DNA of 64,000 nucleotides from Qipengyuania sp. S6317L1 (GCF_023015615.1 NZ_JALKAJ010000002.1:310001-374000); one strand, 5' to 3'. Counted from the first letter of the stretch, positions 54,770-63,436 are shown. Numbers and translations are program-made. The notes: generated by a model not told the origin, from the letters alone.

Positions 54770-55303
54770 CTACCCCTTCCATTCGCGCCGCTCTTCCGCA
54801 ACGCGCAGCACGTCATAGGCGACTTGCAGCTTCTGGAACTCCTGCGCCGCTTCGTCATCTCCGGGCTTCACATCGGGATGCACCAGCTTTGCCTTTGCGC
54901 GGTATGCCTTCTTGATGGCAGCAAAATCCGCGTCTGCCTCCAGCTCAAGAAGGTCGAGCGCTCGCAGTTCATCCGCACTCCTCGACCCGTCGCCCGACCC
55001 CGTCCAGCCATAGTGCGAGGCCTCGGCATAACCTTCGGATTGCTGGCGCTCTTCCTTGGCGCGTGCAGCTTTTTCGGCCTTGTCGAGGCCTTCGAAATAA
55101 TCCCATTTGGAATTGTATTCTGCGGCGTGCTTTTGGCAGAAATACCATTTGTCGGGGCTGTTGGGCGCTTTGGGCGCAGGGCAATCGCCCGGCTCATCGC
55201 AGCCATGACGGTCGCAAATGCGCACGTTGACCGCTTCACGCGATTCCTCATAGCCGCGCCAGCGTGGGAAACCCCAATCGTTGGATCGCCGCGGCTTAGG
55301 CAT
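54770..55303 (-). CDS. J-domain protein with C-terminal J domain
   Basis: 177 residues. The J domain is at the C-terminus (about 113-175: ALDLLELEADADFAAIKKAY, then LVHPDVKPGDDEAA with the essential HPD), where it would stimulate an Hsp70 ATPase. The N-terminal half is unusual, with spaced Cys/His (ICDRHGCDEPGDCPAP, WYFCQKHAAEYNSKWDYFEG) that could bind metal. No glycine/phenylalanine linker or DnaJ zinc domain is present. It is convergent with the DUF1963 gene, the stops 4 nt apart. Confidence 0.85.
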   Translation of the reverse strand: MPKPRRSNDWGFPRWRGYEESREAVNVRICDRHGCDEPGDCPAPKAPNSPDKWYFCQKHAAEYNSKWDYFEGLDKAEKAARAKEERQQSEGYAEASHYGWTGSGDGSRSADELRALDLLELEADADFAAIKKAYRAKAKLVHPDVKPGDDEAAQEFQKLQVAYDVLRVAEERREWKG

Positions 55304-55488
55304 AGCTACCGGTGGTAACGAAAATCATGTTGTTCATCGAACAGGTCACGCAGGTCATCTAGAGCCTGTGGCTGCGAATTGAAAGATGTGGGAACAAGTT
55401 GCGATGTGAAATGTTGCATTGCAACAGTCCGTTTAAATATCAGGCGCTATGGCGCTGCCCTCAAATACTCAAGGTTCCCACTCCGGCG

Positions 55489-55641
55489 ATGAGCCAACAA
55501 TTGCAAATCTCCAGTCTCGCCAGCGCATTCGCCCTTGTGTGCCTGTGCCTTTTCGCGCGTGTCGGCGTTGCAGATAGCGCGCCGCATGGCACTAGCGAAG
55601 GACCGGTTGTGCAAATGCTCAGCGCCGTCGTCAAAGGCTGA
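55489..55641 (+). CDS. Possible small secreted peptide
   Basis: 50 codons, MSQQLQISSLASAFALVCLC followed by a short soluble tail (DSAPHGTSEGPVVQML), reading like a signal peptide or single membrane helix. It ends just before a terminator. The ribosome-binding site is weak (AAGG 13 nt upstream) and no family is recognised. Confidence 0.35.
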   Translation: MSQQLQISSLASAFALVCLCLFARVGVADSAPHGTSEGPVVQMLSAVVKG

Positions 55642-55650
55642 ACGGCCATA

Positions 55651-55690
55651 AAAAACGCGCCCTCCCCGGGTAAGGAGAAGGCGCGCTTTT
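55651..55690. terminator. Bidirectional terminator downstream of pal
   Basis: CGCGCC-CTCC (55656-55665) pairs with GGAG-AA-GGCGCG (55674-55685), with an A-tract on one side and TTTT on the other. It can therefore end both the tol-pal transcript (minus) and the small plus-strand gene. Confidence 0.75.
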
Positions 55691-55707
55691 AATTGAGTTC
55701 AAGAAAA

Positions 55708-56235
55708 TCAGTTGATGATAATGCTCGCCGCGCGGCGGTTTTGCGCCCATGCGGCCGCGTCCGAGCCAAGCGCCACAGGGCGCTCCTTGCCATAGCTCAC
55801 CGTGCGGATGCGAGCGGGATCAACGCCCAGGCTCACCAGATAATTCTTGGCGGCATTGGCGCGACGCTCGCCAAGGGCGACGTTGTATTCACGCGTGCCG
55901 CGTTCATCGCAGTGCCCTTCGATGGTGAAGGTCAGTTGCGAGAATTGCGCAAAATATTGCGCCTGTGCCTGAAGCGCGGCGGCATCGGTGCTGTCGATGT
56001 TAAAGCGGTCGGTATCGAAATAGATCACCGACGAACTGCCCACGGCGCGCTCAAAATGGCTTTGCGAGCCGAGCACGGGACCGGTTGGAGCCGTTGACGT
56101 TGGCGCAGGCGTCGGAGCCGGCGTCGCCGCAGGGGGAGGAGGAAGCTCCTCGGGCGCTTTTTTAGAGCAGGCCCCCAAAGCCAGAGCAGAGGTCATCAGA
56201 ACGATTGAAGCGGACTTGCGAACTGAGAAAGTCAT
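55708..56235 (-). CDS. pal: Peptidoglycan-associated lipoprotein Pal
   Basis: Outer-membrane lipoprotein that binds peptidoglycan and TolB, keeping the envelope together during division. Signal and lipobox (ALALGAC) at the N-terminus, a Pro/Ala-rich linker, then an OmpA-like domain with VIYFDTDRFNID and the peptidoglycan-binding EGHCDERGTREYNVALGERR. 175 residues is normal. Last gene of the tol operon. Confidence 0.95.
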   Translation of the reverse strand: MTFSVRKSASIVLMTSALALGACSKKAPEELPPPPAATPAPTPAPTSTAPTGPVLGSQSHFERAVGSSSVIYFDTDRFNIDSTDAAALQAQAQYFAQFSQLTFTIEGHCDERGTREYNVALGERRANAAKNYLVSLGVDPARIRTVSYGKERPVALGSDAAAWAQNRRAASIIIN

Positions 56236-56343
56236 TAATTTACTCTCCGATTAAAAGCCGGGCGAACAGCCATGCGGCGAAGCGGGTAATAATTGCCCCG
56301 ATTCTCGGCTGGGAATGGGCGCAGGCAGATTAACATATTTTGA

Positions 56344-57753
56344 CTAAGGGCGAATGGGTCCCCACGCAGGGTCGGATGCATCGACCGGTGTGGGCAGGCG
56401 GCGTTCATTGCGGCCCGTGAGGTCAACCTGCCACAGCGAGGAGCGACCAGAGCCGCGCTCGGTGCGGAAAAACTGGATAATCCGGCCATTGGGGGCCCAT
56501 GTGGGCGCCTCGTCCTGCCAGCCATTGGTCAACACTTTCATATTGCCGCCTGATGGCGTCATCACCGCAACGTTGAAGTCGCCAGCGATGCGGGTGAAGG
56601 CAATCTGGTCGCCGCGCGGGCTCCATTCTGGCGTGGCACAGCGGCCGCCAGAAAAGCTGATCCGGCGCTGGTTGGTACCATCGGCATCCATGACATAGCA
56701 TTGCTGCGTGCCGGAACGGTCGCTTTCAAACACGATTTTGGAGCCATCGGGCGAGAAGGAACCGCCAATGTCAATGCCTGGCGTATCGGTCAGCCTGCGC
56801 GATTGGCCGCCGTTGACCGACACCTGATAAATGTCGGTATTGCCGGCCACTGCCATGGAATAAAGGATCGTCTTGCCATCGGGCGACCAGCGCGGCGCCA
56901 GCGTCGGATTGCGGTTCTCCGTCACCAGCGTTTGTTTGCCGCTTCCGATGTCATAGACATAGATGCGCGGGTTCCCGTCAACATAGGACAGATACATGAT
57001 CTTCGAATAGTCGGGCGAATAACGCGGGGTCAGCGCGGTCGCGCTGCCCAGCGTCAGGAAGCGATGGTTTGCGCCGTCGGAATCCATCACGGCCAAACGC
57101 TTCACGCGGTTATCCTTGGGTCCGGTTTCCGCGATATAGGCGATGCGGCTGTCGAAGAAGGGGTCTTCGCCCGTCAGCCGCGCATAGATAAGGTCCGAGC
57201 ATTTGTGCGCCGCGCGCCGCCAGTCGGCAGGCCGCACCACCCAACCTTCTCGGATAAGTTCGTCCTTCAGGATAACATCATAAAGATAGCAGCCCACCAC
57301 CAGCTTATCGTCGGCGCGCGCGCGGACATAGCCGTGCACGAGCATCTCTGCGCCCCGCCCGGTCCAGCTGGTCCACTCAGGCGCAGTGATTTGCGCAAAG
57401 CCCGGCGCTGGCAGGCGGTCAGGGCCGGTGGGTTCAAACAGACCGTTGTTGCGAAGGTTTGCGGTGATCACCCGCGCAATCTCGCGGCCCAGCGCGCCCG
57501 TTCCATCGGCATTGGCCGGGGTCGCGGTGTCGCGGTCGGTCGCAAAGGCAGGGATCGCAATTCCCAAGTCTTCCCAGTCGCTTTCATCGGTGGTCGAGCC
57601 GGTGAGACCACCGCCATCGTCCTGCGACGCTTCTTCAAACGCGGTTTCGACCTCGCCGCCATCGGACAAAGGCTCTCCAAGATCCTGGTTCTGGGCAGCA
57701 AGTGGCGCAGCGCCAAGCGCCAGAGCCAAGCTAAACACAAGCGAAAATTTCAT
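56344..57753 (-). CDS. tolB: Tol-Pal system protein TolB
   Basis: Periplasmic propeller protein linking Pal to the inner-membrane Tol complex. Signal peptide cleaved at PLAAQN, N-terminal domain (about 60-190), then six TolB-type repeats (RYSPDYSKIMYLSY, RWSPDGKTILYSM, SFSPDGSKIVFESD, EWSPRGDQIAF, TWAPNGRIIQFF). The ATG at 57753 begins two nt after the tolA stop; a TTG at 57759 would overlap it. An acidic insertion after the signal (EEASQDDGGGLTGSTTDESD) is longer than in E. coli. Confidence 0.95.
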   Translation of the reverse strand: MKFSLVFSLALALGAAPLAAQNQDLGEPLSDGGEVETAFEEASQDDGGGLTGSTTDESDWEDLGIAIPAFATDRDTATPANADGTGALGREIARVITANLRNNGLFEPTGPDRLPAPGFAQITAPEWTSWTGRGAEMLVHGYVRARADDKLVVGCYLYDVILKDELIREGWVVRPADWRRAAHKCSDLIYARLTGEDPFFDSRIAYIAETGPKDNRVKRLAVMDSDGANHRFLTLGSATALTPRYSPDYSKIMYLSYVDGNPRIYVYDIGSGKQTLVTENRNPTLAPRWSPDGKTILYSMAVAGNTDIYQVSVNGGQSRRLTDTPGIDIGGSFSPDGSKIVFESDRSGTQQCYVMDADGTNQRRISFSGGRCATPEWSPRGDQIAFTRIAGDFNVAVMTPSGGNMKVLTNGWQDEAPTWAPNGRIIQFFRTERGSGRSSLWQVDLTGRNERRLPTPVDASDPAWGPIRP

Positions 57754-57755
57754 GC

Positions 57756-58592
57756 TCAAAGCCTTCTATCAAACCTCCACTCGGAGATATTCTTCCAAGC
57801 GTTGTAATACTCGTCGGGCAAATCGAAAGGGGCTGCGCGTTGAACCGCGCGAATAGCCCGTTCAGCGTGCAAGGGCGCTTGGGGGCGATTGCTATCGGTG
57901 ATGCCCGATTGGCTCACAACCCGCGGGGACCCGTTTAACGAACCATCCTCGTTGAGCCGGAACGCCAGCACCGTCACCAATTGTTCTGCATCAAGTCCCG
58001 GTGGCGCATCCCAATGGGGGCGCAACTGTCGATTGATCGCCTGCTGCAAGGATGCGCGCGCGCTTCGGCCGATCTGGTTTGCGGGGATGCGGGTTTCATC
58101 GGTGGTCGAGGAACTGCCCGAACCGCCAAGGAAATTGTCGCCAATGCGGCTGCCACCGGGGCGCTCGCGCGGGGGTGTGGGGGCACGGGTCGGCTCGGGA
58201 GTGGGCTGCGTGCGCGGGGGAGTGCGCGTTGCCGGACGAGGTTCGGTGCGTGCCGTGTTTCGTGTTTCCGGCCTTGGAGTGGGCGGCGGCGTTGCTTCAA
58301 CCGGTGTTTCTCGTGGCAACTCTTCAATCGGCGGCGCGGGCTCGTCGGACAGGGTCGGAGCGATGGCTGCACGAGCTTCGGCAACAGGTTCTGGCGCTGT
58401 CGATTCAAGGCTGACTTCGGTCGCAAGGCTTACCGTCATGCGTTCCGGGATCGGTTTGGACGTCGCGGTGAAGAAAAATTGCACGGCAAGCGCGACGACC
58501 AGCAAGGCATGAAGTACGATAGCGACCAGAAGGCCGATGCCATCTTCCTTTTGAAAGGCTCCGCTATGGGACCGCGTCATTTCCATCACCAT
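57756..58592 (-). CDS. tolA: TolA-like protein with TonB-type C-terminus
   Basis: 278 residues: one N-terminal membrane helix (LLVAIVLHALLVVALAVQFF, about 20-40), a long Pro/Thr/Arg/Glu-rich periplasmic stretch (about 75-150) instead of the helical domain of E. coli TolA, and a C-terminal domain with QLRPHWDAPPGLDAEQLVTV and AVQRAAPFDLPDEYY typical of TolA. It bridges TolQR in the inner membrane to TolB and Pal. Identified by motif and by its place between tolR and tolB. Confidence 0.88.
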   Translation of the reverse strand: MVMEMTRSHSGAFQKEDGIGLLVAIVLHALLVVALAVQFFFTATSKPIPERMTVSLATEVSLESTAPEPVAEARAAIAPTLSDEPAPPIEELPRETPVEATPPPTPRPETRNTARTEPRPATRTPPRTQPTPEPTRAPTPPRERPGGSRIGDNFLGGSGSSSTTDETRIPANQIGRSARASLQQAINRQLRPHWDAPPGLDAEQLVTVLAFRLNEDGSLNGSPRVVSQSGITDSNRPQAPLHAERAIRAVQRAAPFDLPDEYYNAWKNISEWRFDRRL

Positions 58593-58598
58593 CAGGAC

Positions 58599-59048
58599 CT
58601 ATGGCGCGCTCGATGAACCGTCAGTGACCAGCGAGATCGAGGTAAAGCCTGCACGGCCAAGCTCGCCCATAACCGCCATCACGCGGCCATAATCGAGGCC
58701 CCGGTCCCCGCGCAGAACCACGGTGGGAAGTTCTCCGCCCGCATTACGGTCAATCGCCGCCAAGGCATCCGGCAATCCGCCCACGGGCACCACATTGTCT
58801 TCGATGAACACACGGCCCTCGCCGTTGATGCTGATCGTGATCTGTGTGGGAGTTTCCTCGACCGGATTGGCTCGGCTTTCGGGAAGCTCGATTGGCACGC
58901 CCACCGCCGGCAGCGTGACCGTCACCATAAAGATGATGAGGAGCACCAGCATCACGTCCACGAGTGGTGTGACGTTGATCTCTGCCATGGCTGCGCGGCG
59001 GGTGCGCTTGCCCTTGCGGCGGCTGGATGAGGCGAGACCCATAGCCAT
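58599..59048 (-). CDS. tolR: Tol-Pal system protein TolR (ExbD family)
   Basis: About 150 residues with one membrane helix. A basic N-terminus (SSRRKGKRTRRAAMAEINVT) leads into PLVDVMLVLLIIFMVTV, holding the conserved membrane aspartate needed for proton-driven motion with TolQ. The periplasmic domain follows (VVLRGDRGLDYGRVM). The start at 59048 (MAMGLASS) is typical of homologues; an in-frame ATG at 59069 comes from the repeat element upstream and would add MGKRKTV. Confidence 0.93.
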   Translation of the reverse strand: MAMGLASSSRRKGKRTRRAAMAEINVTPLVDVMLVLLIIFMVTVTLPAVGVPIELPESRANPVEETPTQITISINGEGRVFIEDNVVPVGGLPDALAAIDRNAGGELPTVVLRGDRGLDYGRVMAVMGELGRAGFTSISLVTDGSSSAP

Positions 59049-59052
59049 TACA

Positions 59053-59166
59053 GTTTTCCGCTTGCCCATCCGGGCAAACGGTCCTCGCTAGACGGGCAGG
59101 CAAGCTGCCCCCGCTGTGGGCGCACGGTCGTGCCTGCGGCTGCTTTGCCGCCGTTCGTTGGCGTTC
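59053..59166 (-). repeat. Structured intergenic repeat, copy in the tolQ-tolR spacer
   Basis: The spacer shares with the hisB-hisH spacer a core GCCCGTCTAGCGAGGAC, then CCGGATGGGC and GCGGAAAAC running almost to the start codon (core 59101-59053 on the minus strand). The arms GCCCGTC and GATGGGC pair. A second hairpin (GCGGC/GCCGC) and a trailing AACGCC are also shared in outline. Confidence 0.7.
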
Positions 59167-59169
59167 CCA

Positions 59170-59892
59170 TCATGCCTTATCCAGTTCGCGGCTCAGCCCT
59201 GCGTGAACCTTGTCGGCAAAGCGTTGGAGCTTCGCTTCATACTGGTTCACCGAATTCGAAAAGCGGTTGTAGAAAATCACAGCGGGAATGGCTGCGAACA
59301 GTCCGATGGCGGTCGCGAACAACGCCTCTGCAATGCCGGGAGCAACAACCGCAAGCGAGGCGGACTGTGCCTCGCCGATCTGGAAGAAGCTGTTCATGAT
59401 CCCCCACACGGTTCCGAACAGGCCAACAAACGGTGCGACAGAACCGGTGGTTGCAAGAAAAGTGAGCTTGCTAGACAATTCGTCGGCCTCTTCTGCAACC
59501 TGGCTTTCCATCGCTGCGCCGATGCGTTCGCGCGCGGCATTCCGGTCAGGCGCGCCGTTCCTGGTCGAGCGCTTCCATTCATCGAGGCCCGCGCCGGCCA
59601 CACGGGCAGACGGGATGTTCGTGCGCTTGGATTTCGACAAGGCCCCTTCGCGGTCATTGGTTGACCAGAAATCGCCTTCATATTCGCGCGAGCTGCTGTT
59701 TAATTTAGCCAGCCTGAGAACAAAGGAGACGATAATCGCCCAGCTCCAGATGCTGGCAAGGATAAGGCCTATGATTACGGCCTGCACAACGATGTCGGCG
59801 TCAAGAAACAGCTCTAACGGATCGAGCCGTGTCGGGCCCGCCAAATTTCCGGCAGCCTCAGCTGCAACAGCGCTTAACTGGGTCAAATCCAC
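59170..59892 (-). CDS. tolQ: Tol-Pal system protein TolQ
   Basis: 240-residue inner-membrane proton-channel subunit (MotA/TolQ/ExbB family). Three helices: IIGLILASIWSWAIIVSFVL, the GSVAPFVGLFGTVWGIMNSF segment with the ExbB signature, and ALFATAIGLFAAIPAVIFYN. The start is a GTG at 59892 (VDLTQLSAVAAEAAG), because the ATG-initiated frame from 60063 runs through ybgC; an AAGGA ribosome-binding site lies inside the ybgC end, 4 nt separating the genes. Confidence 0.93.
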   Translation of the reverse strand: MDLTQLSAVAAEAAGNLAGPTRLDPLELFLDADIVVQAVIIGLILASIWSWAIIVSFVLRLAKLNSSSREYEGDFWSTNDREGALSKSKRTNIPSARVAGAGLDEWKRSTRNGAPDRNAARERIGAAMESQVAEEADELSSKLTFLATTGSVAPFVGLFGTVWGIMNSFFQIGEAQSASLAVVAPGIAEALFATAIGLFAAIPAVIFYNRFSNSVNQYEAKLQRFADKVHAGLSRELDKA

Positions 59893-59896
59893 GCTA

Positions 59897-60364
59897 TCAA
59901 TTATCCTTCTGGTCCATAAAAGTCTTGAAAGCCGCGCGCCATTCGGCGGGCTGGCGTTTGGGGCGACCGTCCAACGAGATAAAGCCGACCCGCAAGGACG
60001 CCTCGCAGAGCACTTCATCATCGCGCTTGGCGATCTGATGCATCCGGCACGAGGCCGCGCCAAGTTCGGTACACATCGTCTCGATCACCACATCATCATC
60101 CAGCCGGGCCGGGCGCAGATATTTAAGGTTCACCTCGGACAAGGCATATGCGCCCTCCCTGCTCTCAATCGCGGCGCGTTGATCAATATCAAGCAGCAGC
60201 AAAAGGTCCGAGCGCGCCCGCTCAAACCAGCGCAGATAATTGGCGTGATAGGTTATTCCGGAAAGATCGGTGTCTTCGTAATAGACCCGAACGGCGTAAA
60301 AATGCCGCGAGCCGTCAAGGACGCCGCCCTGAAAATTCAGAGTGCTCGGATTGGGTGTTACCAT
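59897..60364 (-). CDS. ybgC: YbgC-type acyl-CoA thioesterase
   Basis: 155-residue hotdog-fold thioesterase heading the tol operon. The active-site motif VYYEDTDLSGITYHANYLRW carries the catalytic aspartate; the rest follows the 4-hydroxybenzoyl-CoA thioesterase-like pattern (SEVNLKYLRPARLDDDV). It probably hydrolyses acyl-CoA or acyl-ACP linked to phospholipid metabolism, as its conserved link with tolQ suggests. Confidence 0.92.
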   Translation of the reverse strand: MVTPNPSTLNFQGGVLDGSRHFYAVRVYYEDTDLSGITYHANYLRWFERARSDLLLLLDIDQRAAIESREGAYALSEVNLKYLRPARLDDDVVIETMCTELGAASCRMHQIAKRDDEVLCEASLRVGFISLDGRPKRQPAEWRAAFKTFMDQKDN

Positions 60365-60473
60365 AGGGTGCGTGGATTAGCCTTTGTGCTGAACGCATTC
60401 CAGCACCAACTGCGCGCGCCTACATGAATGTCGACAGAATGAATCGCCTCTGCGACGGATCGAGTTCCAGTTT

Positions 60474-60848
60474 TCAGGCGATCATTCGGCCTAACGGCTG
60501 TCCGCCGAAGATATGGACATGCAAATGCGGCACTTCCTGTCCGCCATGCGCGCCGATATTGGCCATCAGGCGGTATCCCGGTTCCACCAACCCCTTGGCA
60601 CGCGCAACTGCGCCGACCGCACGAACAAACCCGCCGATTTCAGCATCCGACGCCTTGGCGCTGAAATCATCCCAGCTGACATATTCGCCCTTGGGGATCA
60701 CCAGCGTGTGCACTTCGGCCTGAGGGTTGATGTCCTCAAAAGCGAAGGCCCAATCGTCCTCGTAAACTTTGCTCGACGGGATTTCCCCGCGCAGGATCTT
60801 CGCAAAGATATTGTCGGTGTCGTAGGGAAGCGTTGGGTCGATCGGCAT
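60474..60848 (-). CDS. HIT-family nucleotide hydrolase at the end of the his operon
   Basis: 124 residues with the histidine triad HLHVHIFGGQ and the upstream NIFAKILRGEIPSSKVYEDD of the HinT branch (purine nucleoside phosphoramidase). AGGAG lies 8 nt before the ATG at 60848, which begins one base after the hisE stop (TAAGATG), so it is coupled to hisE. A longer frame to 60926 overlaps hisE. Confidence 0.92.
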   Translation of the reverse strand: MPIDPTLPYDTDNIFAKILRGEIPSSKVYEDDWAFAFEDINPQAEVHTLVIPKGEYVSWDDFSAKASDAEIGGFVRAVGAVARAKGLVEPGYRLMANIGAHGGQEVPHLHVHIFGGQPLGRMIA

Positions 60849-60849
60849 C

Positions 60850-61176
60850 TTACTCGCTCCTGCTGGCTTTTTCATCGAGCCCTGAGAGCCCTTCGCGCTT
60901 GTCGAGTTCGGCAAGCACGTCGTCAAAGCTCACCCCTTGCGCCTGCAAAAGGACCAGCAGGTGAAAGATAAGATCGGCGCTTTCGCTGACCAATTCATCG
61001 CTCACCCCGGTCATGGCCGCGATCACCACTTCGGTCGCTTCTTCACCGACCTTTTGCGCGATTTTCGCGGTGCCCTTGCCCTGAAGCTTGGCGACGTAGG
61101 ATTCCTCGGGCGAGGCGGTCATGCGCTCGGCAATTGTGGCTTCGAGGCGGCTAAGAGTATCGGTGCGTGTGTGCAT
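60850..61176 (-). CDS. hisE: Phosphoribosyl-ATP pyrophosphatase
   Basis: Second step of histidine synthesis: hydrolysis of phosphoribosyl-ATP to phosphoribosyl-AMP. All-helical MazG-like fold; KVGEEATEVVIAA and ESADLIFHLLVLL carry the metal-binding acidic residues. The start at 61176 (MHTRTDTLSRLEATI) has GAAGGGA 7 nt upstream; an ATG at 61194 overlapping the hisF stop (TAATG) would add six residues. A separate hisI is not in the window. Confidence 0.93.
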   Translation of the reverse strand: MHTRTDTLSRLEATIAERMTASPEESYVAKLQGKGTAKIAQKVGEEATEVVIAAMTGVSDELVSESADLIFHLLVLLQAQGVSFDDVLAELDKREGLSGLDEKASRSE

Positions 61177-61193
61177 CAAGGTGTCCCTTCGCA

Positions 61194-61994
61194 TTAAATC
61201 CCGCGCGCCGGAAGCCCTGCGTCGCGCAGCGCCTTGTGCGCCTCGGCAATGGAATGCTTGCCGAAGTGGAAGATCGAGGCGGCCAGAACCGCGCTTGCGT
61301 GGCCATCGCGCACCCCTTCGACGAGGTGGTCGAGCGTGCCAACGCCTCCGCTGGCGATCACGGGGATTGAAACCGAATCTGCAATGGTGCGGGTGAGTTC
61401 GAGGTCGTAGCCTGCCTGTGTCCCGTCGCCGTCCATGCTGGTCACGAGCAATTCGCCAGCACCAAGATCGGCGACCTTTTTGGCGTATTCAACCGCGTCG
61501 ATCCCGGTGGGTTTGCGCCCGCCGTGGGTGAAGATTTCCCAGCGCCTCCCACTTTGCGGCTCTTCGCCCATCACCGGAACCTCTGGCGCAACCCGGCGCG
61601 CATCGACACTGACGACAACGCATTGGCTGCCGAATTTGGCAGCGATTTCGCTCACCAATTCAGGCCGGGCGACCGCAGCGGAATTGATCGCGACCTTGTC
61701 AGCGCCTGCCAGCAGAAGCGCGCGCGCATCCTCAACGCTGCGCACCCCGCCGCCGACGGTCAAAGGCATAAAGCACACCTCGGCGGTGCGCTTGACGATA
61801 TCGAGCAACGTCCCGCGCCCTTCGTGGCTGGCGGAGATATCGAGGAAACAAAGCTCGTCCGCCCCCGCCGCATCATAGGCGCGCGCTTGTTCGACAGGGT
61901 CGCCAGCGTCTTTCAGATCGACGAAGTTCACGCCTTTCACCACGCGCCCGTCGGCTACGTCGAGGCAGGGGATGACGCGGATACGGACGGTCAC
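61194..61994 (-). CDS. hisF: Imidazole glycerol phosphate synthase, cyclase subunit
   Basis: TIM-barrel subunit that uses ammonia from HisH to make imidazole-glycerol phosphate and AICAR. 266 residues; [19 protein letters not shown] has the catalytic first aspartate, [11 protein letters not shown] and VIASGGVGT are the phosphate loops, and [15 protein letters not shown] holds the second. The GTG start overlaps the hisA stop (GTGA). Confidence 0.96.
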   Translation of the reverse strand: MTVRIRVIPCLDVADGRVVKGVNFVDLKDAGDPVEQARAYDAAGADELCFLDISASHEGRGTLLDIVKRTAEVCFMPLTVGGGVRSVEDARALLLAGADKVAINSAAVARPELVSEIAAKFGSQCVVVSVDARRVAPEVPVMGEEPQSGRRWEIFTHGGRKPTGIDAVEYAKKVADLGAGELLVTSMDGDGTQAGYDLELTRTIADSVSIPVIASGGVGTLDHLVEGVRDGHASAVLAASIFHFGKHSIAEAHKALRDAGLPARGI

Positions 61995-62719
61995 TCCCGC
62001 GCCCCCATCTGAATGGCTGCGGCGAGGTCCAGCTTGCCTTCATACAGCGCACGGCCTGTAATCACGCCTTCAATCCCGAGATGCGATTGGATCGAAAGGA
62101 TGTGGATGTCGGAAATGCCTTTGACCCCGCCGCTGGCGATGACAGGAATGTCGACGCGCTGGGCAAGCTCCACTGTGGCGTCGATGTTGACGCCCTTGAG
62201 CAGACCATCGCGGCCAATGTCGGTGAACAGCAGCGAGGCAACGCCTGCATCCTCAAACCGGCGCGCCAAGTCCACCACGGGCACATCGGAAACTTCTGCC
62301 CAGCCTTCGGTTGCGACCATGCCGTCTTTCGCGTCGACCGCAACGACAATACCGCCTTCCCACTCGCGGGCCATTTCTTTCACGAATTCGGGGTCCTTGA
62401 GAGCCGCTGAACCCATCACAACGCGGGCAACGCCAAGGTTGAACCAGCCCTCAACCGCCTTTGCATCGCGGATACCGCCGCCCAGTTGAACGTAGCCGGG
62501 GAAGCGCTCGATGATGGCTTTGACCGCTTCGACATTGCGCCCCTCGCCCGCAAAACTGCCGTCGAGGTCGACCACGTGCAGATGCTCCGCGCCGGCCTCG
62601 GCAAAGATCATCGCTTGAGCCGCCGGATCATCGCCATAGATGGTCGCGCGGTCCATATCGCCCTCGGCAAGGCGCACGACTTCGCCGCCTTTCAGGTCGA
62701 TCGCTGGAAAGATAATCAT
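61991..62719 (-). CDS. hisA: ProFAR isomerase (HisA)
   Basis: TIM barrel that isomerises ProFAR to PRFAR, the substrate of HisFH. 242 residues from the ATG at 62719 ([17 protein letters not shown]), which overlaps the hisH stop (ATGA). Catalytic aspartates lie in PAIDLKGG and [17 protein letters not shown] and VIASGGVKG are the two phosphate-binding sites. Confidence 0.96.
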   Translation of the reverse strand: MIIFPAIDLKGGEVVRLAEGDMDRATIYGDDPAAQAMIFAEAGAEHLHVVDLDGSFAGEGRNVEAVKAIIERFPGYVQLGGGIRDAKAVEGWFNLGVARVVMGSAALKDPEFVKEMAREWEGGIVVAVDAKDGMVATEGWAEVSDVPVVDLARRFEDAGVASLLFTDIGRDGLLKGVNIDATVELAQRVDIPVIASGGVKGISDIHILSIQSHLGIEGVITGRALYEGKLDLAAAIQMGARE

Positions 62720-63342
62720 GGCTTCCACTCCAAAAAGCGGGCGAGCGTTGCAAGGCCATAGGCCTGGCTCTTCTCGGGGTGATATTGAACGCCGCAGATA
62801 TTGCCGCGTGAGACCGCCGCGACAAGCCCTTCTCCGTGATCGGTCAAGGCCGCGACGTGATAGGGATCGTCGGCGATAAAGTGGTAGGAGTGGAGGAAAT
62901 ATGCCTCGCCCGCCTCGACCACTGCGTGATCCTTTTCATGGGGCATGAGCGCCACGTCGTTCCAGCCCATATGCGGCACCTTGATGCTTGGATCGTGCGG
63001 CGTGATCAGCTTTACCTCGCCCGGAATCCAGCCAAGGCCTTCGTGGACCCCGTGCTCAAGGCCACGGTCGGCGAGGAGTTGCATCCCTACACAAATGCCA
63101 AGGAAAGGCGCGCCGCCGTTCCGGACGCGTTCTTCGAGAGCCTCGACCATACCCGGCACCGCGCGCAGGCCATCGGCGCACGCCTTGAACGCGCCCACAC
63201 CGGGCAAAACGATGCGATCAGCCTTGCGCACTTCGTCAGCGTCAGCGGTGACAGTCACATCCGCGCCGACCGCCTTTAAAGCATTGTGCACCGAGTGGAG
63301 ATTGCCCGCGCCGTAGTCGATCAACGCAACCCGATTAGACAT
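62716..63342 (-). CDS. hisH: Imidazole glycerol phosphate synthase, glutamine amidotransferase subunit
   Basis: Class I glutaminase that feeds ammonia to HisF. The nucleophile cysteine is in LGICVGMQLLAD, the histidine and glutamate in VQYHPEKS. Start at 63342 (MSNRVALIDYGAGNLHSV) matches homologues; a longer frame from 63363 (MGVRKTN) arises from the repeat element immediately upstream. 208 residues. Confidence 0.95.
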   Translation of the reverse strand: MSNRVALIDYGAGNLHSVHNALKAVGADVTVTADADEVRKADRIVLPGVGAFKACADGLRAVPGMVEALEERVRNGGAPFLGICVGMQLLADRGLEHGVHEGLGWIPGEVKLITPHDPSIKVPHMGWNDVALMPHEKDHAVVEAGEAYFLHSYHFIADDPYHVAALTDHGEGLVAAVSRGNICGVQYHPEKSQAYGLATLARFLEWKP

Positions 63343-63346
63343 GTTT

Positions 63347-63436
63347 GTTTTCCGCACGCCCATCCGGAAGCGCGTCCTCGCTAGACGGGCGGGCGGTCGC
63401 CCTTGCGGTTGCGATGCAACCGTCTGGCGTTTTCCT
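63347..63436 (-). repeat. Structured intergenic repeat, copy in the hisB-hisH spacer
   Basis: Second copy of the element seen before tolR, core 63394-63347 on the minus strand, again with GCCCGTCTAGCGAGGAC, CCGGATGGGC and GCGGAAAAC leading into the start codon. A perfect hairpin GCGGTTGC-GAT-GCAACCG-like arm precedes it. The element takes up nearly the whole 92-nt spacer. Confidence 0.7.
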
